Source: Flavobacteriaceae bacterium
Lineage (GTDB): Bacteria; Bacteroidota; Bacteroidia; Flavobacteriales; Flavobacteriaceae
Reading direction: 5' to 3'
Assembly: GCA_029238215.1 (NCBI GenBank)
Contig: JAQWGN010000003.1
Location: forward strand, 32,694-96,693
DNA: 64,000 bases
In this document: positions 26,275 to 35,601 of the stretch, piece by piece
Layout: each line of letters opens with the position of its first letter
Numbering within the stretch: position 1 is the stretch's first letter
Made by a program: the position numbers and the translations under genes
Notes under the pieces: model-generated
What the model saw: only the letters and a program-made list of their open reading frames with translations
What the model was told of the DNA's origin: nothing
Database searches by the model: none

Positions 26275-27501
26275 TTATTTTTTAGCGAGCTGTTCAAATT
26301 CGAATATTGAAAGCCGAAAAAAGGAGACAGAAGCTATAATGTGATCAAAAATATCTGCAGAAATAACTTCGTGATTTTTCCAGGCCTTATCTTTTGTAAA
26401 TGCATAGACCTCTAAAGGGATTCCATTTGGTGTAGGGGCCAGTTGACGGCACATCACAGTTAGGTCTTGATTGATGCTAGGATGTTGCTCCAAATAAGTT
26501 TCTATGTAGGTACGAAATAACCCTAGGTTTGTTAGATTACGTCCATTGAGTGGAACCGATGTATCTGTTTTTAATGATTCATTGTAGGCTTTTATGTCTG
26601 CTTTCTTTTCTTGAACCACGGACTTAAAGCGTTCTAGTTGTTCCATTACAGCAATCTCCTGTTCCGTTAGAAAACGGACAGACGAAGCCCGGATATACAA
26701 CGGACGTTTAATTCGTCTTCCTTCAGATTCACTCATGCCACGCCAATTTTTAATGGAACTTGACAGTAATTTATAGGTAGGAATGGTCGTTATGGTGTTG
26801 TCAAAATTCCTAATTTTTAGGGTAGATAGATTTATTTCAATAATATCACCATCTGCGCCATATGATTCCATGGTAATCCAATCGCCAATTCGGACCAAAT
26901 CGTTTGCTGCAATTTGAATACTAGCCACAAACCCTAAAATAGTGTCCTTAAAAACAAGTAAAATTACAGCAGACAGTGCACCAATTCCTGTAAGAAAATA
27001 CACCAGTTCTTTCCCTGAAATGATAGAGAATGTAAGTAGCAAACCAATTCCCCACAAAAATATCATGACTACTTGGATATAACTATCAATTGGCTTATCC
27101 ATAAACTGCGGGCGTGACTGCAATTCTTGACGTGCGGCTCGCAACAAGCTTCGAATGGTTAAAATTGTTACAAAAACCGCATAGATATCAATAACGACAA
27201 CGAGCCAGTGGTTGATGATAGCATTGCCATTTGCCCACAAAGAAACCATAAGGGTTAAAAAGAAATAGGGAACAAAACGAGAGATGTTTTTCGGGAATTT
27301 ATGTTGAATCAATGCATCGTCTAGTGTGCTATGCGTTGATTTGGCAATCTTATGAAAAACAGCAATTAAGATATAGCGGGCAATTACGCGTAATAGCCAC
27401 GACAGAAAGAGAATTACTATTGTTACAGCTGTAAAATCAGCCCACCAAGCCAAAATATTTGACCATCCAATGCCAGTTAAAATATCATATAGTATATGCA
27501 T
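26275..27501 (-). CDS. MscS-family mechanosensitive channel, YbdG-like
   Basis: 408 residues. An N-terminal region with about five membrane helices (20-185) leads into the pore-lining MscS helix and the conserved beta domain: VASIQIAANDLVRIGDWITM and GDIIEINLSTLKIRNFDNT. A long cytoplasmic C-terminal domain with an insert (RRIKRPLYIRASSVRFLT) follows, resembling E. coli YbdG. It releases solutes on osmotic downshock. The start lies five bases from a -7 promoter element, so the mRNA may be leaderless. Confidence 0.92.
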   Translation of the reverse strand: MHILYDILTGIGWSNILAWWADFTAVTIVILFLSWLLRVIARYILIAVFHKIAKSTHSTLDDALIQHKFPKNISRFVPYFFLTLMVSLWANGNAIINHWLVVVIDIYAVFVTILTIRSLLRAARQELQSRPQFMDKPIDSYIQVVMIFLWGIGLLLTFSIISGKELVYFLTGIGALSAVILLVFKDTILGFVASIQIAANDLVRIGDWITMESYGADGDIIEINLSTLKIRNFDNTITTIPTYKLLSSSIKNWRGMSESEGRRIKRPLYIRASSVRFLTEQEIAVMEQLERFKSVVQEKKADIKAYNESLKTDTSVPLNGRNLTNLGLFRTYIETYLEQHPSINQDLTVMCRQLAPTPNGIPLEVYAFTKDKAWKNHEVISADIFDHIIASVSFFRLSIFEFEQLAKK

Positions 27502-27505
27502 GGGG

Positions 27506-27513
27506 CAAAATTA
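27506..27513 (-). promoter_or_regulatory. -7 element of the mscS-like gene
   Basis: TAATTTTG on the minus strand, ending four bases before the ATG at 27501. A TTTG lies 15 bases farther upstream (27529-27532), closer than the optimum. Confidence 0.5.
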
Positions 27514-27560
27514 GTTAATTCTCAACGACAAATACTATATTTATAAATCCTAAAAAAACA

Positions 27561-27582
27561 CCCACACCTAAAAAAGTGTGGG
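27561..27582. other. Stem-loop between divergent genes
   Basis: CCCACAC/GTGTGGG, 7 bp perfect, with an 8-base loop. On the minus strand a T run follows, making it terminator-like in that direction; on the plus strand it lies in the leader of the sensor kinase. It lies between two divergent genes, so it terminates neither of them, and it could be a regulatory hairpin. Confidence 0.5.
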
Positions 27583-27604
27583 CGCCAAAACAATAACCAA
27601 TAAA

Positions 27605-28825
27605 ATGTTACGACATTTCAACCTACAAATACACGAATCGTGCCAAAGTATCACAAAACCATTTTTTGTTGTGTTTTTTGTAATGTTGAGCTGTTTTTTA
27701 TCGTTTAAAGCATTTAGCCAACAACCCGAATTTGAAATTAAACTTACCCAGCTGGAGTATGTCGATGGTAAAACAAATCAAATTGTCTATTTAAATGAAG
27801 CATCTGTACCATCAACTCTTGTGCTATCTCGTGATTACAATCACGTTTATATACAGCTTAAAAAAGATGCTACCATTCAATATGCGTATAAAGTAACTGG
27901 AGAAACAGGGCTTCTAAATTGGAAGAATACCACAAATGAAATACATCTTTTGGGACTTACAAGGGGGGTCCATAAACTCTTTGTTAAAGGAACTCGTAAT
28001 GGAATCAACTCTTCCAATACAATACAGTTCGACGTCTTTGTCCCTTCTCCAATTTACCTGCGTTGGTGGTTTATAACGAGTATCATTCTTATTGTTGTTT
28101 CAATATTTTATTTGTTTTTAACGCTTGAAGCAAAGCTTTTGAGGGAACGAAAAAACAAAAACCTTCAAGTTTCAAACCTTGAGGCAAAAGCCTATCGTGC
28201 TCAAATGAACCCACATTTTATTTTTAATGCTTTGAATGGAATGCAATCTGCTATGGTTTTGGGAGGGGAGCAAGAATTTAACAAATACATCACTTCCTTT
28301 TCTAAGCTAATACGCAATACCATTGAAATGAGTAGTGTAGATAAAATTACGTTAACAGATGAGATTGCATATATTACCAATTACGTAGCCCTTCAAAGCC
28401 TGCGCCTTGAAAAAGAAATAAAAATGAATTTAGATGTTGATGCGTCTATCGATCAAGAAGCGGCTTATCTTCCCTGCATGATGCTTCAACCTATCATCGA
28501 AAATGCGATTGTACACGGCATCATTCCTAAAAAAGTTAGCGGTACGATTACCCTTGCGGTCAAACATGTCGATGATATGTTGGTTGTTTCTGTTACAGAC
28601 GACGGGATTGGAAGACAGGCCGCAGCAATGCTTAAAGAACGCTATCAAAAAACCCATCAGTCTTTTGCTACTCAAATTATGAAGGATAGGATCGATATTT
28701 TTAATTATTACAACAAGCGTAAATTAGCCTTTCAAATTGCAGATTTACACCATGATGATGGTACTGCCGCTGGAACAAAAGTGACGTTAAACGTGCCTGT
28801 TGACTTTAAGACGCGTCATAAATAA
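27605..28825 (+). CDS. Membrane sensor histidine kinase, LytS/His_kinase family
   Basis: 406 residues from the ATG at 27605 (a GTG at 27578 lies in the hairpin). A membrane/signal helix (about 20-40), a periplasmic domain resembling the Y_Y_Y sandwich of two-component hybrids (about 45-148), a second membrane helix (about 152-175), a coiled coil, then the His_kinase domain with phospho-acceptor H204 in QMNPHFIFNALN, and a HATPase domain (PIIENAIVHGI, VTDDGIGR). Normally such kinases pair with a LytR-type regulator, but none is adjacent. The beta-propeller that usually precedes Y_Y_Y is missing. The 3' end overlaps the convergent GHMP kinase gene by 20 bases. Confidence 0.9.
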   Translation: MLRHFNLQIHESCQSITKPFFVVFFVMLSCFLSFKAFSQQPEFEIKLTQLEYVDGKTNQIVYLNEASVPSTLVLSRDYNHVYIQLKKDATIQYAYKVTGETGLLNWKNTTNEIHLLGLTRGVHKLFVKGTRNGINSSNTIQFDVFVPSPIYLRWWFITSIILIVVSIFYLFLTLEAKLLRERKNKNLQVSNLEAKAYRAQMNPHFIFNALNGMQSAMVLGGEQEFNKYITSFSKLIRNTIEMSSVDKITLTDEIAYITNYVALQSLRLEKEIKMNLDVDASIDQEAAYLPCMMLQPIIENAIVHGIIPKKVSGTITLAVKHVDDMLVVSVTDDGIGRQAAAMLKERYQKTHQSFATQIMKDRIDIFNYYNKRKLAFQIADLHHDDGTAAGTKVTLNVPVDFKTRHK

Positions 28826-29714
28826 ATGCCTCATAGGAAAAACATGTGGTATAGCCTTTTTTAGCAAAGTATGTAGGAGTGCGTTTGTCACCACATGCTA
28901 GAATAAAATCACCGCCCCAGGCCCCGAGACTTTTGATTGCTCCAGTGTAGTCCGAAAACAAGCGTTGCTGAACAGGGATGTTTTCAAGCATATTCCCAAC
29001 AAGGTTTTCATGTTGACGCATAAGCTCCTGAAATAGTACTAAATCCGTTGCGTTTAAAAACGCAGCTGTTAGCGAATTAAAGGCATTAATTTTTTCTTTG
29101 GTAAGTAGGTTTCTATCAAAAGTAGCAACTGCTTTTTGGCTGTCTTGTTTTTCATTTAAATAAATAAAATAAAGCTGCGCCTTAAAAGGAGGATCAAAGT
29201 GAACATCCCTAAAAAGGGGATTGCCAACATCCTTTCTTTGATAAAGAATGGGACCTTGAGCCATAGCACAGGCAATATCATATCCACTTCCTCCAAATAC
29301 GGCTTGTTGTATGGGATGCGGATTTATTCCCGCCCATTGTGCCAATAATGCTATTAGCGTAGATGAACTTCCCAGACCCCAACTGCGATTAAAATCGAGA
29401 GTTGTAGTAAACGAAAATCCAATGGCTGATTGCCAAATCGAGGGATTATGCTGCTTTAGTTCTGTAAAGAGTTGTTGCAAGCGGGTCGTTATCTCCGATC
29501 CGTTTTCTTTGGGAGTAAAGCTTGTTTTGTCAAAAGTATTTTGATACCAAACTACGCCATGTTCATCGATACTCTTCCATAGTATTACAGCTTTATCTAA
29601 TGGAGTTACTTCCAAATGCTGCCCCAGTTTTGTAGGCATTGCTAAGGCTTCTGCTCCGCCCAATACTGCATATTCGGAGGTAAGTAATAGTTTTCCATGG
29701 GCAAAAAACCTCAT
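28806..29714 (-). CDS. GYDIA family GHMP kinase
   Basis: 302 residues. The GHMP motif 2 (WGLGSSSTLIALLAQ) binds ATP phosphate, and the family-naming GYDIA is in GGSGYDIACAMAQGP. Its ATG overlaps the stop of the HMG-CoA reductase by four bases. In Bacteroidota this gene takes a place in or near the mevalonate pathway and is probably a mevalonate or related kinase, which is inference from fold and operon. The N-terminus (FFAHGKLLLTSEYAVL) keeps the motif 1 of mevalonate kinases. Confidence 0.88.
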   Translation of the reverse strand: MRFFAHGKLLLTSEYAVLGGAEALAMPTKLGQHLEVTPLDKAVILWKSIDEHGVVWYQNTFDKTSFTPKENGSEITTRLQQLFTELKQHNPSIWQSAIGFSFTTTLDFNRSWGLGSSSTLIALLAQWAGINPHPIQQAVFGGSGYDIACAMAQGPILYQRKDVGNPLFRDVHFDPPFKAQLYFIYLNEKQDSQKAVATFDRNLLTKEKINAFNSLTAAFLNATDLVLFQELMRQHENLVGNMLENIPVQQRLFSDYTGAIKSLGAWGGDFILACGDKRTPTYFAKKGYTTCFSYEAFIYDAS

Positions 29715-31042
29715 TTTGCTCTAAGGTTTTCAAGTAGCGCAGTAACTGTGTGGTGCGACACGGGGTTGGTTTTAAAGTAGTCAATAGCAGCTTTCTTTTC
29801 TACTGCTGTGGCTTTTAGTTGATTGAGGATGTTGAGCAAATGCATTTTCATATGCCCTTGCTGAATTCCTGTGGTGACCAAGCTCTTTACGGCTGCAAAG
29901 TTTTGTGCAAGTCCTGCAACAGCAATAATCTGCATCAATTCTTCTGCTGTTGGAAAGCCCATAAGCTCATGGCTCCACTTGACCATGGGATGTAATTTGG
30001 TTAAGCCACCTACAGTCCCAACGGCTAGGGGTAGGGTAAGCGAAAAATGAAAAACGCCATCTTTGATGGTTGCGGTCGACAAACTTCGATACGAACCGTC
30101 TTTGGCAGCATAGGCATGCACGCCAGCTTCCACAGCCCTAAAATCGTTTCCACTTGCAATTACCACGGCATCAACACCATTCATAATGCCCTTATTGTGG
30201 GTTACGGCACGGTAAGGTTCTATTTCTGCAATACGTACGGCTTGCACAAATTTTTCGGCAAACAATGTGCTTTCTTCTGGGGTTTCCAGTAGGGTGTTAA
30301 CCGGACATGAAACAGATACTTCTACCAAGCAGTTTGGCACGTAATTGGAAAGTATGCTCATGACCACCTCAATTTCTTTTTCAGCTTTGGAAAATGGGCT
30401 GTATTGTTTTGCCAATTCTTGTAAGCTGGCGGCCAATTGCTCCAAACACGAATTGATAAAATTGGCACCCATAGCATCTTGGGTATTAAAGCGAACATCC
30501 AACTGAAAATACCCCGCTAACAAAGGGGTTTTATCAACTAAAGTTACTGCAGTAATTCCGCCTCCTCGGCTGCGCATGTTTTGTGTTATGGCTTCAGTAG
30601 ATCGAATTAAATCTTCTTTGTGTGCCTCAAAAAAGTGTTGAAGTTTTGCAGTGTCTCCATCAAAAATAATATGTACGTGCCCTACTTTTTCGACACCCAA
30701 AATACGGGCATGAAACCCTCCTTTGGTACTCCAAAACTTGGCGGCATTGGCTGCTGCTGCTACCACCGAACTTTCTTCAATGGCCATTGGAATGGTAATT
30801 ACTTTATTGTTAATTAAAAAATTGGGAGCTACGCCAAGTGGTAAATAAAAATTAGCCACTGCATTTTCGATGAAGTCATCGTGGAGGTTTTGACGGCTTG
30901 TGTCAGCATGTGAATAGGCATTTAGGACTTCCTGTGCCGCTTCTTGTTCGGCAAAGTGTTGCGTCACCCAGGCGATTTTAGCAGCTTTGGTTTTTTTTGA
31001 AAACCCACTTACAAATTTATGGTTGCCCTTATTTCTCTCCAT
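29711..31042 (-). CDS. mvaA: Hydroxymethylglutaryl-CoA reductase, class II (degradative type)
   Basis: 443 residues. Class II features are the compact length, the stretch GANFINSCLEQL, and the C-terminal catalytic His in QGHMKMHLLN. The enzyme interconverts HMG-CoA and mevalonate; in Bacteroidota the class II form serves isoprenoid synthesis despite its degradative name. It is coupled to a GHMP kinase, which supports the biosynthetic role. Confidence 0.95.
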   Translation of the reverse strand: MERNKGNHKFVSGFSKKTKAAKIAWVTQHFAEQEAAQEVLNAYSHADTSRQNLHDDFIENAVANFYLPLGVAPNFLINNKVITIPMAIEESSVVAAAANAAKFWSTKGGFHARILGVEKVGHVHIIFDGDTAKLQHFFEAHKEDLIRSTEAITQNMRSRGGGITAVTLVDKTPLLAGYFQLDVRFNTQDAMGANFINSCLEQLAASLQELAKQYSPFSKAEKEIEVVMSILSNYVPNCLVEVSVSCPVNTLLETPEESTLFAEKFVQAVRIAEIEPYRAVTHNKGIMNGVDAVVIASGNDFRAVEAGVHAYAAKDGSYRSLSTATIKDGVFHFSLTLPLAVGTVGGLTKLHPMVKWSHELMGFPTAEELMQIIAVAGLAQNFAAVKSLVTTGIQQGHMKMHLLNILNQLKATAVEKKAAIDYFKTNPVSHHTVTALLENLRAK

Positions 31043-31046
31043 CCGC

Positions 31047-31054
31047 CAAAGATA
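31047..31054 (-). promoter_or_regulatory. -7 element of the mvaA operon
   Basis: TATCTTTG on the minus strand ends four bases before the ATG at 31042, so transcription would start at or next to the start codon. No TTTG at -33. Confidence 0.5.
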
Positions 31055-31119
31055 CGACTGTTGGTTTATAAATTGCTTTCTGGTAAAAATCCTATCTTAG
31101 CTTTATCTCAACAACAAGT

Positions 31120-32676
31120 ATGGAAACTACATTTGGGGGCTCTGCCCTAAACCAACGTACAATTTTAAGCCACCCCATCGGGTTATTTGTTTTATTTTTT
31201 ACAGAAATGTGGGAGCGTTTTAGCTACTATGGCATGCGTGCTATCTTGGTATTGTTCCTTACCTCATCGCTAATGAATGAGGGTTGGGCATGGTCTAGAG
31301 AAGACGCTTTGGTGCTGTATGGATGGTACACCGGCTTGGTGTATTTAACTCCAATATTAGGAGGTTACTTGGCCGATAAATATTTGGGGTATCGCAATGC
31401 TACCATATTGGGAGCTTTTATCATGACTTTGGGACATGCTTCCATGGCACTCGAAACGTTTACAGATTCGTTTTTTTACATCGGTCTATCGCTTATGGTC
31501 GTTGGAAATGGTTTTTTTAAACCCAATATTTCTTCTATTGTTGGTCAGTTGTATAAAGATGGCGACAAACGTAAAGATGGGGGGTATACCATCTTTTATA
31601 TGGGAATAAACTCTGGAGCGTTTCTTGGAATTTTATTGTGCGGATACATTGGAGAAAAAGTAGGCTGGCATTTGGGCTTTGGTCTGGCGGGTGTTTTTAT
31701 GTTTTTGGGGATGCTGCAGTTTATGTTTGCTCAAAAAATATTTGGTAACATTGGCTTGTCGCCAAAAAACCTTGCTGCTGCAACAAACAATACAGAAGTT
31801 GTTAAACCCAATAAAAAATTTACTACTAAGGAGAAAGACCGTTTGTTTGTAATTGTAATATTTTCGTTGTTTACTATTTTCTTTTGGTGGGCATTTGAGC
31901 AAGCAGGGGGTTCCATGACTATTTTTGCCGAAAGTTATACGCAGCGTAATTTGGTAGGCGAGGCATCAACCATATTTAAGGTTGCCAATACCATCATTAC
32001 ACTGGTTCCAATGGTTATTTTAACCATTGTATTGTTTGGTTTATTCAAAAAAATGATTGGAAGCTATTTGCTTTCAAATGTATTTTTAGGGGCTAGTTTT
32101 GTGATTATTTGGGGGATCGTTATTTGGATGATTAACCGTGAATTTTCGGCAACTGCCACAGAAATACCAGCATCTTGGTTTTCGGTACTCAATTCGTTGT
32201 TTATTATTCTGTTAGCGCCATTATTTTCAAAAATTTGGGAGTCTAAGCTAAATCCCAGCGGACCCATTAAGTTTGCCATTGGACTTATTTTATTAGGAAT
32301 AGGTTTTGCGTTTTTATCATTAGGTGCATGGGGTATCCCATTAGGAGCTGAAGTTGCTAGTGTGAGCATTTTATGGCTGATTATGGCGTATTTGTTCCAT
32401 ACCATGGGAGAATTGTGTGTTTCACCTGTCGGATTGTCCTACGTTAGTAAGTTAGCCCCCATAAAGTTGGTAGGCCTTATGTTTGGTTTTTGGTTTGTAT
32501 GTAGCGCTGTTGCCAACTTCTTAGGCGGTATTACAGGAAGTTATATTGACAAGATTTCGGAAGCCTATGGATTGTCTACCTTTTTTCTAATTTTCTTTGT
32601 GATCCCTGTCTTGGCAGGAATATTGATGATACTTCTAAAACAACTCCTACTAAAAAAGATGCATGGAATTAATTAA
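31120..32676 (+). CDS. Proton-dependent oligopeptide transporter (POT/PTR2)
   Basis: 518 residues, about 14 membrane helices. The opening FFTEMWERFSYYGMRAILVLF contains the ExxERF-type proton-coupling motif of the POT family, and FYMGINSGAFLGILLCGYIG is the PTR2 signature. It takes up di- and tripeptides with protons. The 3' end overlaps the following thioredoxin-like gene by 14 bases. A near-consensus -7 (TATCTTAG, 31093-31100) precedes it. Confidence 0.94.
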   Translation: METTFGGSALNQRTILSHPIGLFVLFFTEMWERFSYYGMRAILVLFLTSSLMNEGWAWSREDALVLYGWYTGLVYLTPILGGYLADKYLGYRNATILGAFIMTLGHASMALETFTDSFFYIGLSLMVVGNGFFKPNISSIVGQLYKDGDKRKDGGYTIFYMGINSGAFLGILLCGYIGEKVGWHLGFGLAGVFMFLGMLQFMFAQKIFGNIGLSPKNLAAATNNTEVVKPNKKFTTKEKDRLFVIVIFSLFTIFFWWAFEQAGGSMTIFAESYTQRNLVGEASTIFKVANTIITLVPMVILTIVLFGLFKKMIGSYLLSNVFLGASFVIIWGIVIWMINREFSATATEIPASWFSVLNSLFIILLAPLFSKIWESKLNPSGPIKFAIGLILLGIGFAFLSLGAWGIPLGAEVASVSILWLIMAYLFHTMGELCVSPVGLSYVSKLAPIKLVGLMFGFWFVCSAVANFLGGITGSYIDKISEAYGLSTFFLIFFVIPVLAGILMILLKQLLLKKMHGIN

Positions 32677-33211
32677 AAAAACTCCCTTATTTTTCTTTTT
32701 ACTGCTTACCAGTATTGTTCATGGACAAGTCAATTGGATGAGTCTTGAGGAAGCCACAGTGGCTCAAAAGCAAGAGCCGCGCCCAATTATATTAGACGCC
32801 TATACCGTTTGGTGTGGTCCCTGCAAACTATTGGACAAAAACACTTTTGGAAATGATGATGTTAGCGCCTATATAAACAAACATTTTTATGCGGTTAAAT
32901 TCAATGCTGAAGGCAATGAAAACATTCGTTTTAAAGGGGAAAACTATACCAACGAAAAGTACGATCCCAAGCGTGCCAATACCCGAAACGGCACCCATAT
33001 GTTTACGCGCTATTTGAGTGTTTCAGGCTACCCGACACTCGTCTTTTTTGATGAAAAAGCAAATTATATCACACCTGTTGTTGGATATTTAAAGCCAACT
33101 CAACTCGAAATTTACTTAAAGTTGATTCATCAGCAAGATTATAAAAACATTAAATCACAAGAAGAATTCACTGCTTATATAAAAGACTTTGTGCCTCAGT
33201 TTAAAGAATAA
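32663..33211 (+). CDS. Exported thioredoxin-fold protein
   Basis: 182 residues: a signal peptide (to about GQVNW), then a thioredoxin-like domain with WCGPC (VWCGPCKLLDK) and a cis-Pro in SGYPTLVFF. An insert of about 25 residues (FKGENYTNEKYDPKRANTRN) lies between active site and cis-Pro. It would act on disulfides in the periplasm. It starts inside the end of the peptide transporter, so they are co-expressed. It ends overlapping the convergent comEC gene by 16 bases. Confidence 0.87.
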   Translation: MELIKKTPLFFFLLLTSIVHGQVNWMSLEEATVAQKQEPRPIILDAYTVWCGPCKLLDKNTFGNDDVSAYINKHFYAVKFNAEGNENIRFKGENYTNEKYDPKRANTRNGTHMFTRYLSVSGYPTLVFFDEKANYITPVVGYLKPTQLEIYLKLIHQQDYKNIKSQEEFTAYIKDFVPQFKE

Positions 33212-35118
33212 GCACCACTTTCCGTTGTTGCGTAAAAGGCAACTCCTTTAACTGCACATGTCTTTTTCCATCGTTTAATAAATGAGGGATAATTACTTCC
33301 GTCAGCAATTATAACTTGCGGGCGTATAGAGTCAATAAGTGCTTCCAAATGTATTTTTGGACTTTCCCTTAGCCATACCGCATTATAGGGCTTTAGCCCC
33401 GTATAAACCCCCGTGTTATCTATTACTAGTAAATGGGTATAGGCTTGTTTAAGGGGTAGGATGTCTAGTGTGTTTAAGCGGTAGTGTTGTTGAATTTGAT
33501 CGACTAGTTTTAGTGCTTTGGCTGTTTTATTAGCGATAAAAGCAATTCCCTTTTTATTGGCTGTAGTTATTAAAACTGAATTTTTATAAGTGTTTAGAAT
33601 CAATGCTTTTGGTGGTTTCTTCCAATCCCAATACAGCTGTGCATGAAAGAGTAAACTTAAAACCCCAAACAACATGAACGTATTGGTTTTGGGGCGTTGT
33701 AAGTACATAAATAAAGCAATGATGGCACTGCCTAAGACTAGGGCATCCTCAGCTCTAAACGGAATGTTTGAAATAAAAAATTGCTCCCATTGAGCAATCC
33801 AAGTGACAATCCATTGGTAAGATTTCAAGATGACGGCTGCATATTTTAAAAGAAAATATAATGAAGGAATAAAGCTAATAACTACACATCCAATTCCAAT
33901 GCAAAGTATAATTCCTAGCAATGGAACAAGGACCAGATTGCTTAACCAAAACAATAGTGGAAATTGATGAAAATAATATAAAGCCAAAGGCAATACTGAG
34001 AGTTGTGCGATTCCCCCAAGCCCAATAAGCGTAGCAATATAGCGCACCCCATATTTTTTTGACACAAAGATTCGCTGCCAGTATGGCATCATCCAAACGA
34101 TACCAAAAACAGCAGCGTAGCTTAGTTGAAAGCCAACATCAAACACAAACCTGGGGTTTATAATTAATAACACGATAAAGCTTGCCCACACCCCCTGAAT
34201 GGCAGCATTTTTTCGATTAAGGGCCAACCCTAATTGTAAAAATGAAAACATAGTAACTGCTCGTAATACAGAGGGTGACCCACCAGTAAGAAGTGCAAAT
34301 CCCCACAGAAATAGTATAGGCAATAGACCAGCCAAAACAATCCCATATCGCAAGCGTTTTAATAGATTTACAACAAACCGAAGTAATACTAACAATACTC
34401 CAACGTGAAGACCGGATATTGCTAGTAAATGCATGGCTCCAGCTCGTTGGTATTGTGCAAGACGCTCTTCTGAAAGTTCATTTTTGTTTCCCAATACCAG
34501 GGCCATAATAAGGGCTTTATTCTCGCTGCTTAGTTGGGTTTTTTTTAGTTGTGATATTAAAAGTTGTTGGGTTTTAAAAGAAATTCGAAGCATACTTTTT
34601 TCGGGTGTAAGCGCTTTATAGTGATCTCCGAGAATATGAATTTTTTGTGATACTCCTTTGCGTAGCATATACTGTTTAAAGTCAAAATCTCCAGGGTTTT
34701 TTGGCGATGAAATTGGTACACAACTACCATAAACCAAAAAACGATCTCCAGGGGCAAAATGAAATTTTGTAGCGGTTTGTAACAAGGCTAATTCCTTATT
34801 CTTTAGGGAAACGATATAGTGATTCCCATAAGAATTCGTATTGTGCCGTTTTTTTATGGTGATGTAGTGCGTTTTGGGTGTCTCATCGGGAGTTACATCT
34901 AACGGACTAAAACGTAATGCCCCAAATAATCCAAAACAGCACATGGTGAATATCCAAAACAATAACTTCCAACGCTTTATATGGCAAATAAAAAGTAAGC
35001 CCAAACTTATTGCAAGTAGCGGATAGGGATTAATTTGAAAGGGACACGAGTTACTTAGTAAAACACCGCAACATAACGCTATACCAATAACGGCAAGAGG
35101 AAAACTGGGATGGGACAT
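33196..35118 (-). CDS. comEC: ComEC/Rec2-family inner-membrane DNA-uptake protein
   Basis: 640 residues. N-terminal membrane helices and a DUF4131-type soluble region (about 20-165), then the Competence domain with HLLAISGLHVGVLLVLLRF and further helices to about 480. The C-terminal 150 residues lack the HxHxDH motif of the metallo-beta-lactamase nuclease domain found in longer ComEC proteins. The family forms the channel that brings single-stranded DNA into the cytoplasm. It follows the NlpC/P60 gene by 21 bases. Confidence 0.9.
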   Translation of the reverse strand: MSHPSFPLAVIGIALCCGVLLSNSCPFQINPYPLLAISLGLLFICHIKRWKLLFWIFTMCCFGLFGALRFSPLDVTPDETPKTHYITIKKRHNTNSYGNHYIVSLKNKELALLQTATKFHFAPGDRFLVYGSCVPISSPKNPGDFDFKQYMLRKGVSQKIHILGDHYKALTPEKSMLRISFKTQQLLISQLKKTQLSSENKALIMALVLGNKNELSEERLAQYQRAGAMHLLAISGLHVGVLLVLLRFVVNLLKRLRYGIVLAGLLPILFLWGFALLTGGSPSVLRAVTMFSFLQLGLALNRKNAAIQGVWASFIVLLIINPRFVFDVGFQLSYAAVFGIVWMMPYWQRIFVSKKYGVRYIATLIGLGGIAQLSVLPLALYYFHQFPLLFWLSNLVLVPLLGIILCIGIGCVVISFIPSLYFLLKYAAVILKSYQWIVTWIAQWEQFFISNIPFRAEDALVLGSAIIALFMYLQRPKTNTFMLFGVLSLLFHAQLYWDWKKPPKALILNTYKNSVLITTANKKGIAFIANKTAKALKLVDQIQQHYRLNTLDILPLKQAYTHLLVIDNTGVYTGLKPYNAVWLRESPKIHLEALIDSIRPQVIIADGSNYPSFIKRWKKTCAVKGVAFYATTESGAYSLN

Positions 35119-35139
35119 ATCCCTAAAATACGAACATTT

Positions 35140-35601
35140 TTATTTTTTTAAAAGGCGTCGCGTTTGCGCATAAGCCTTTTTCCAATATGCATTATCAAGT
35201 GAAGAAATAATAACTCCACTAGAGCTTGAAGCATGAATAAATTGTGGAACTCCACCTTTAGTTCGTACTACGATACCAGCATGCGTTAATTTTCTTTTTC
35301 GTGAGGTTCGAAAAAATAGTATATCGCCTTTTTTAGCACGATCTACAGAAATCCGCTTTCCCTTTTTTCGAAGCTCGTTTACGGTCCTAGGAATTCGTAC
35401 ACCTTGTTGCTGGAAAGCGTTATAAATAAGTCCGGAACAATCAATTCCTTTTTTGGTAGTACCTCCATAGGCATAGGGTGTGCCTAAATACGCTTTGGCA
35501 TAAAATACGACACCATCTCTGGGTTTCATTTTTTTGCCTTTTCGTAAACTCCCACAGCCCGAAATACTACATGCCAGAATGAATAAAAGAAGTTTACGCA
35601 T
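35140..35601 (-). CDS. NlpC/P60 lipoprotein, cell-wall endopeptidase
   Basis: 153 residues from ATG 35601 (MRKLLLFILA); an earlier in-frame codon would add 12 residues in front of the signal. A lipobox ISGC gives a lipidated N-terminus. The C40 catalytic Cys is in DCSGLIYNAF, His in THAGIVV, and a third polar residue in FIHASSSSGV. These enzymes cut D-Glu-to-diamino acid bonds of the peptide stem. Its start lies inside the end of lpxB (8-base overlap). Confidence 0.93.
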   Translation of the reverse strand: MRKLLLFILACSISGCGSLRKGKKMKPRDGVVFYAKAYLGTPYAYGGTTKKGIDCSGLIYNAFQQQGVRIPRTVNELRKKGKRISVDRAKKGDILFFRTSRKRKLTHAGIVVRTKGGVPQFIHASSSSGVIISSLDNAYWKKAYAQTRRLLKK

